Source: an uncultured Clostridia bacterium (GTDB lineage: Bacteria; Bacillota; Clostridia; Oscillospirales; Ruminococcaceae). From it: a stretch of DNA of 64,000 nucleotides. Shown one piece after another: positions 63,677 to 64,000 of this stretch (the first letter of the stretch is position 1; each line of letters starts with the position of its first letter). The translations under genes and the position numbers were made by a program. A model generated the notes under the pieces. The model was not told the DNA's origin, did not search any database, and saw only the letters and a program-made list of their open reading frames with translations. Location: positions 1 to 64,000 of the forward strand of contig CAMUJF010000003.1 of assembly GCA_947089135.1 (NCBI GenBank), read 5' to 3'.

Positions 63677-64000
63677 ATGCTGGCTGATAAATGCAGAAAA
63701 GAACTTACGGAGCGTATCCTGCCTTTCTGGAACAGGCTTCGGGACGATGAAAACGGCGGATTTTACGGCTTTATGGACAACGATCTGAATGTGGATAAGA
63801 CTGCCGATAAAGGCGTTATACTCACGTCTCGGATATTGTGGTTTTACTCCTCCTGCTATAGAACTCTGGGAGACGAATATTTGCTTGACAATGCCCGTCA
63901 TGCGTATGAGTTCCTGAAAAAATGCGTGGATACGGTCAACGGCGGCGTTTGGTGGATGATGACTTACGACGGAAGACCCGCCGATACTATGAAGCATACT
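63677..64000 (+). CDS. ce: Cellobiose 2-epimerase, cut by the window edge
   Basis: The first 108 residues closely resemble the start of cellobiose 2-epimerases of Ruminococcus: FWNRLRDDENGGFYGFMDND, DKGVILTSRILWFYSS, and GGVWWMMTYDGRPADTMKH. The enzyme converts the reducing glucose of cellobiose to mannose in cellulose or mannan use. The AGE family has an alpha/alpha barrel; the catalytic histidines lie beyond the window. AAAGGA precedes the ATG, though about 15 bases away. Confidence 0.9.
   Translation, partial: MLADKCRKELTERILPFWNRLRDDENGGFYGFMDNDLNVDKTADKGVILTSRILWFYSSCYRTLGDEYLLDNARHAYEFLKKCVDTVNGGVWWMMTYDGRPADTMKHT

Noticed and set aside
1..64000. CRISPR arrays and rRNA genes
   Set aside because: No regularly spaced repeats or rRNA-like sequence were seen on reading the window.

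Overview
The window looks like a chromosomal segment of an anaerobic Firmicute of class Clostridia, most likely a Ruminococcus-like member of the Oscillospiraceae. This is inferred from gene content: a SpoIVB-type sporulation protease, two T-box leaders, the YfmF/YfmH peptidase pair, clostridial DUF families (DUF4349, DUF5685, DUF6442), and, at the right edge, the start of a cellobiose 2-epimerase very like the Ruminococcus enzyme. Strong AGGAGG-type ribosome sites, A/T-rich TTGACA-N17-TATAAT promoters and frequent TTG starts agree. No rRNA, CRISPR array or intact mobile element was seen.

Layout. 1-403: remnant of an IS66-type accessory gene. 404-4338 (minus): YesM/YesN-type two-component system with an unknown small protein between its genes. 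4489-7540 (minus): a methionyl-tRNA synthetase and an unknown protein. 7883-9373: two-domain PPK2 kinase. 9418-11699 (minus): flavodoxin-like protein, LacI regulator, small membrane protein. 11963-14490: SpoIVB and a DUF4349 lipoprotein. 14585-14937: tRNA-Val, -Asp, -Gly and -Cys. 15144-17855: XRE/effector-binding regulator and an adaptor plus FtsX/MacB-type permease without an ATPase. 17870-24805 (minus): accessory enzymes (two AlkZ-related proteins, flavin reductase, PNPOx-like protein, DUF3795, GNAT, alpha/beta hydrolase, WYL regulator) and a Xer-like recombinase. 25022-30481: yfmF-yfmH-lgt-folD-PNPOx-GyrI-like operon. 30533-33316: class B PBP, small ORF, LysR regulator. 33285-36550 (minus): ilvB-cimA under a T-box. 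36909-37442 (minus): a DUF6442/XRE pair with clear operators.

37706-39793: DUF5685 protein, degenerate J-domain protein and membrane protein. 39860-43991 (minus): DUF2185 and purL. 44042-45343 (minus): mtaB. 45524-45754: HPr-like protein. 45826-47129 (minus): small membrane protein and pyrB carrying a PyrI-like zinc tail. 47281-48952: ECF sigma and putative anti-sigma. 49003-52909 (minus): degV, trmL, pyridoxamine kinase, DinB-like protein, Ca/Na antiporter. 53156-55141 (minus): trpBA behind a T-box. 55684-59379 (minus): a LacI-type sensor/GGDEF protein and a zinc-ribbon TPR-like membrane protein. 59593-64000: secA, DUF1015, cellobiose 2-epimerase (cut by the window edge).

Most genes are core metabolism or information processing. 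The most unusual parts are the DUF5685/J-like/membrane operon, whose first protein carries two aspartate-rich motifs like those of class I prenyl synthases; the multi-operator DUF6442/XRE promoter; the PyrB/zinc-tail fusion; a TrpA with altered catalytic residues; and a probably cytoplasmic sugar-sensor/GGDEF fusion. I did not find a clear new defence or mobile system.
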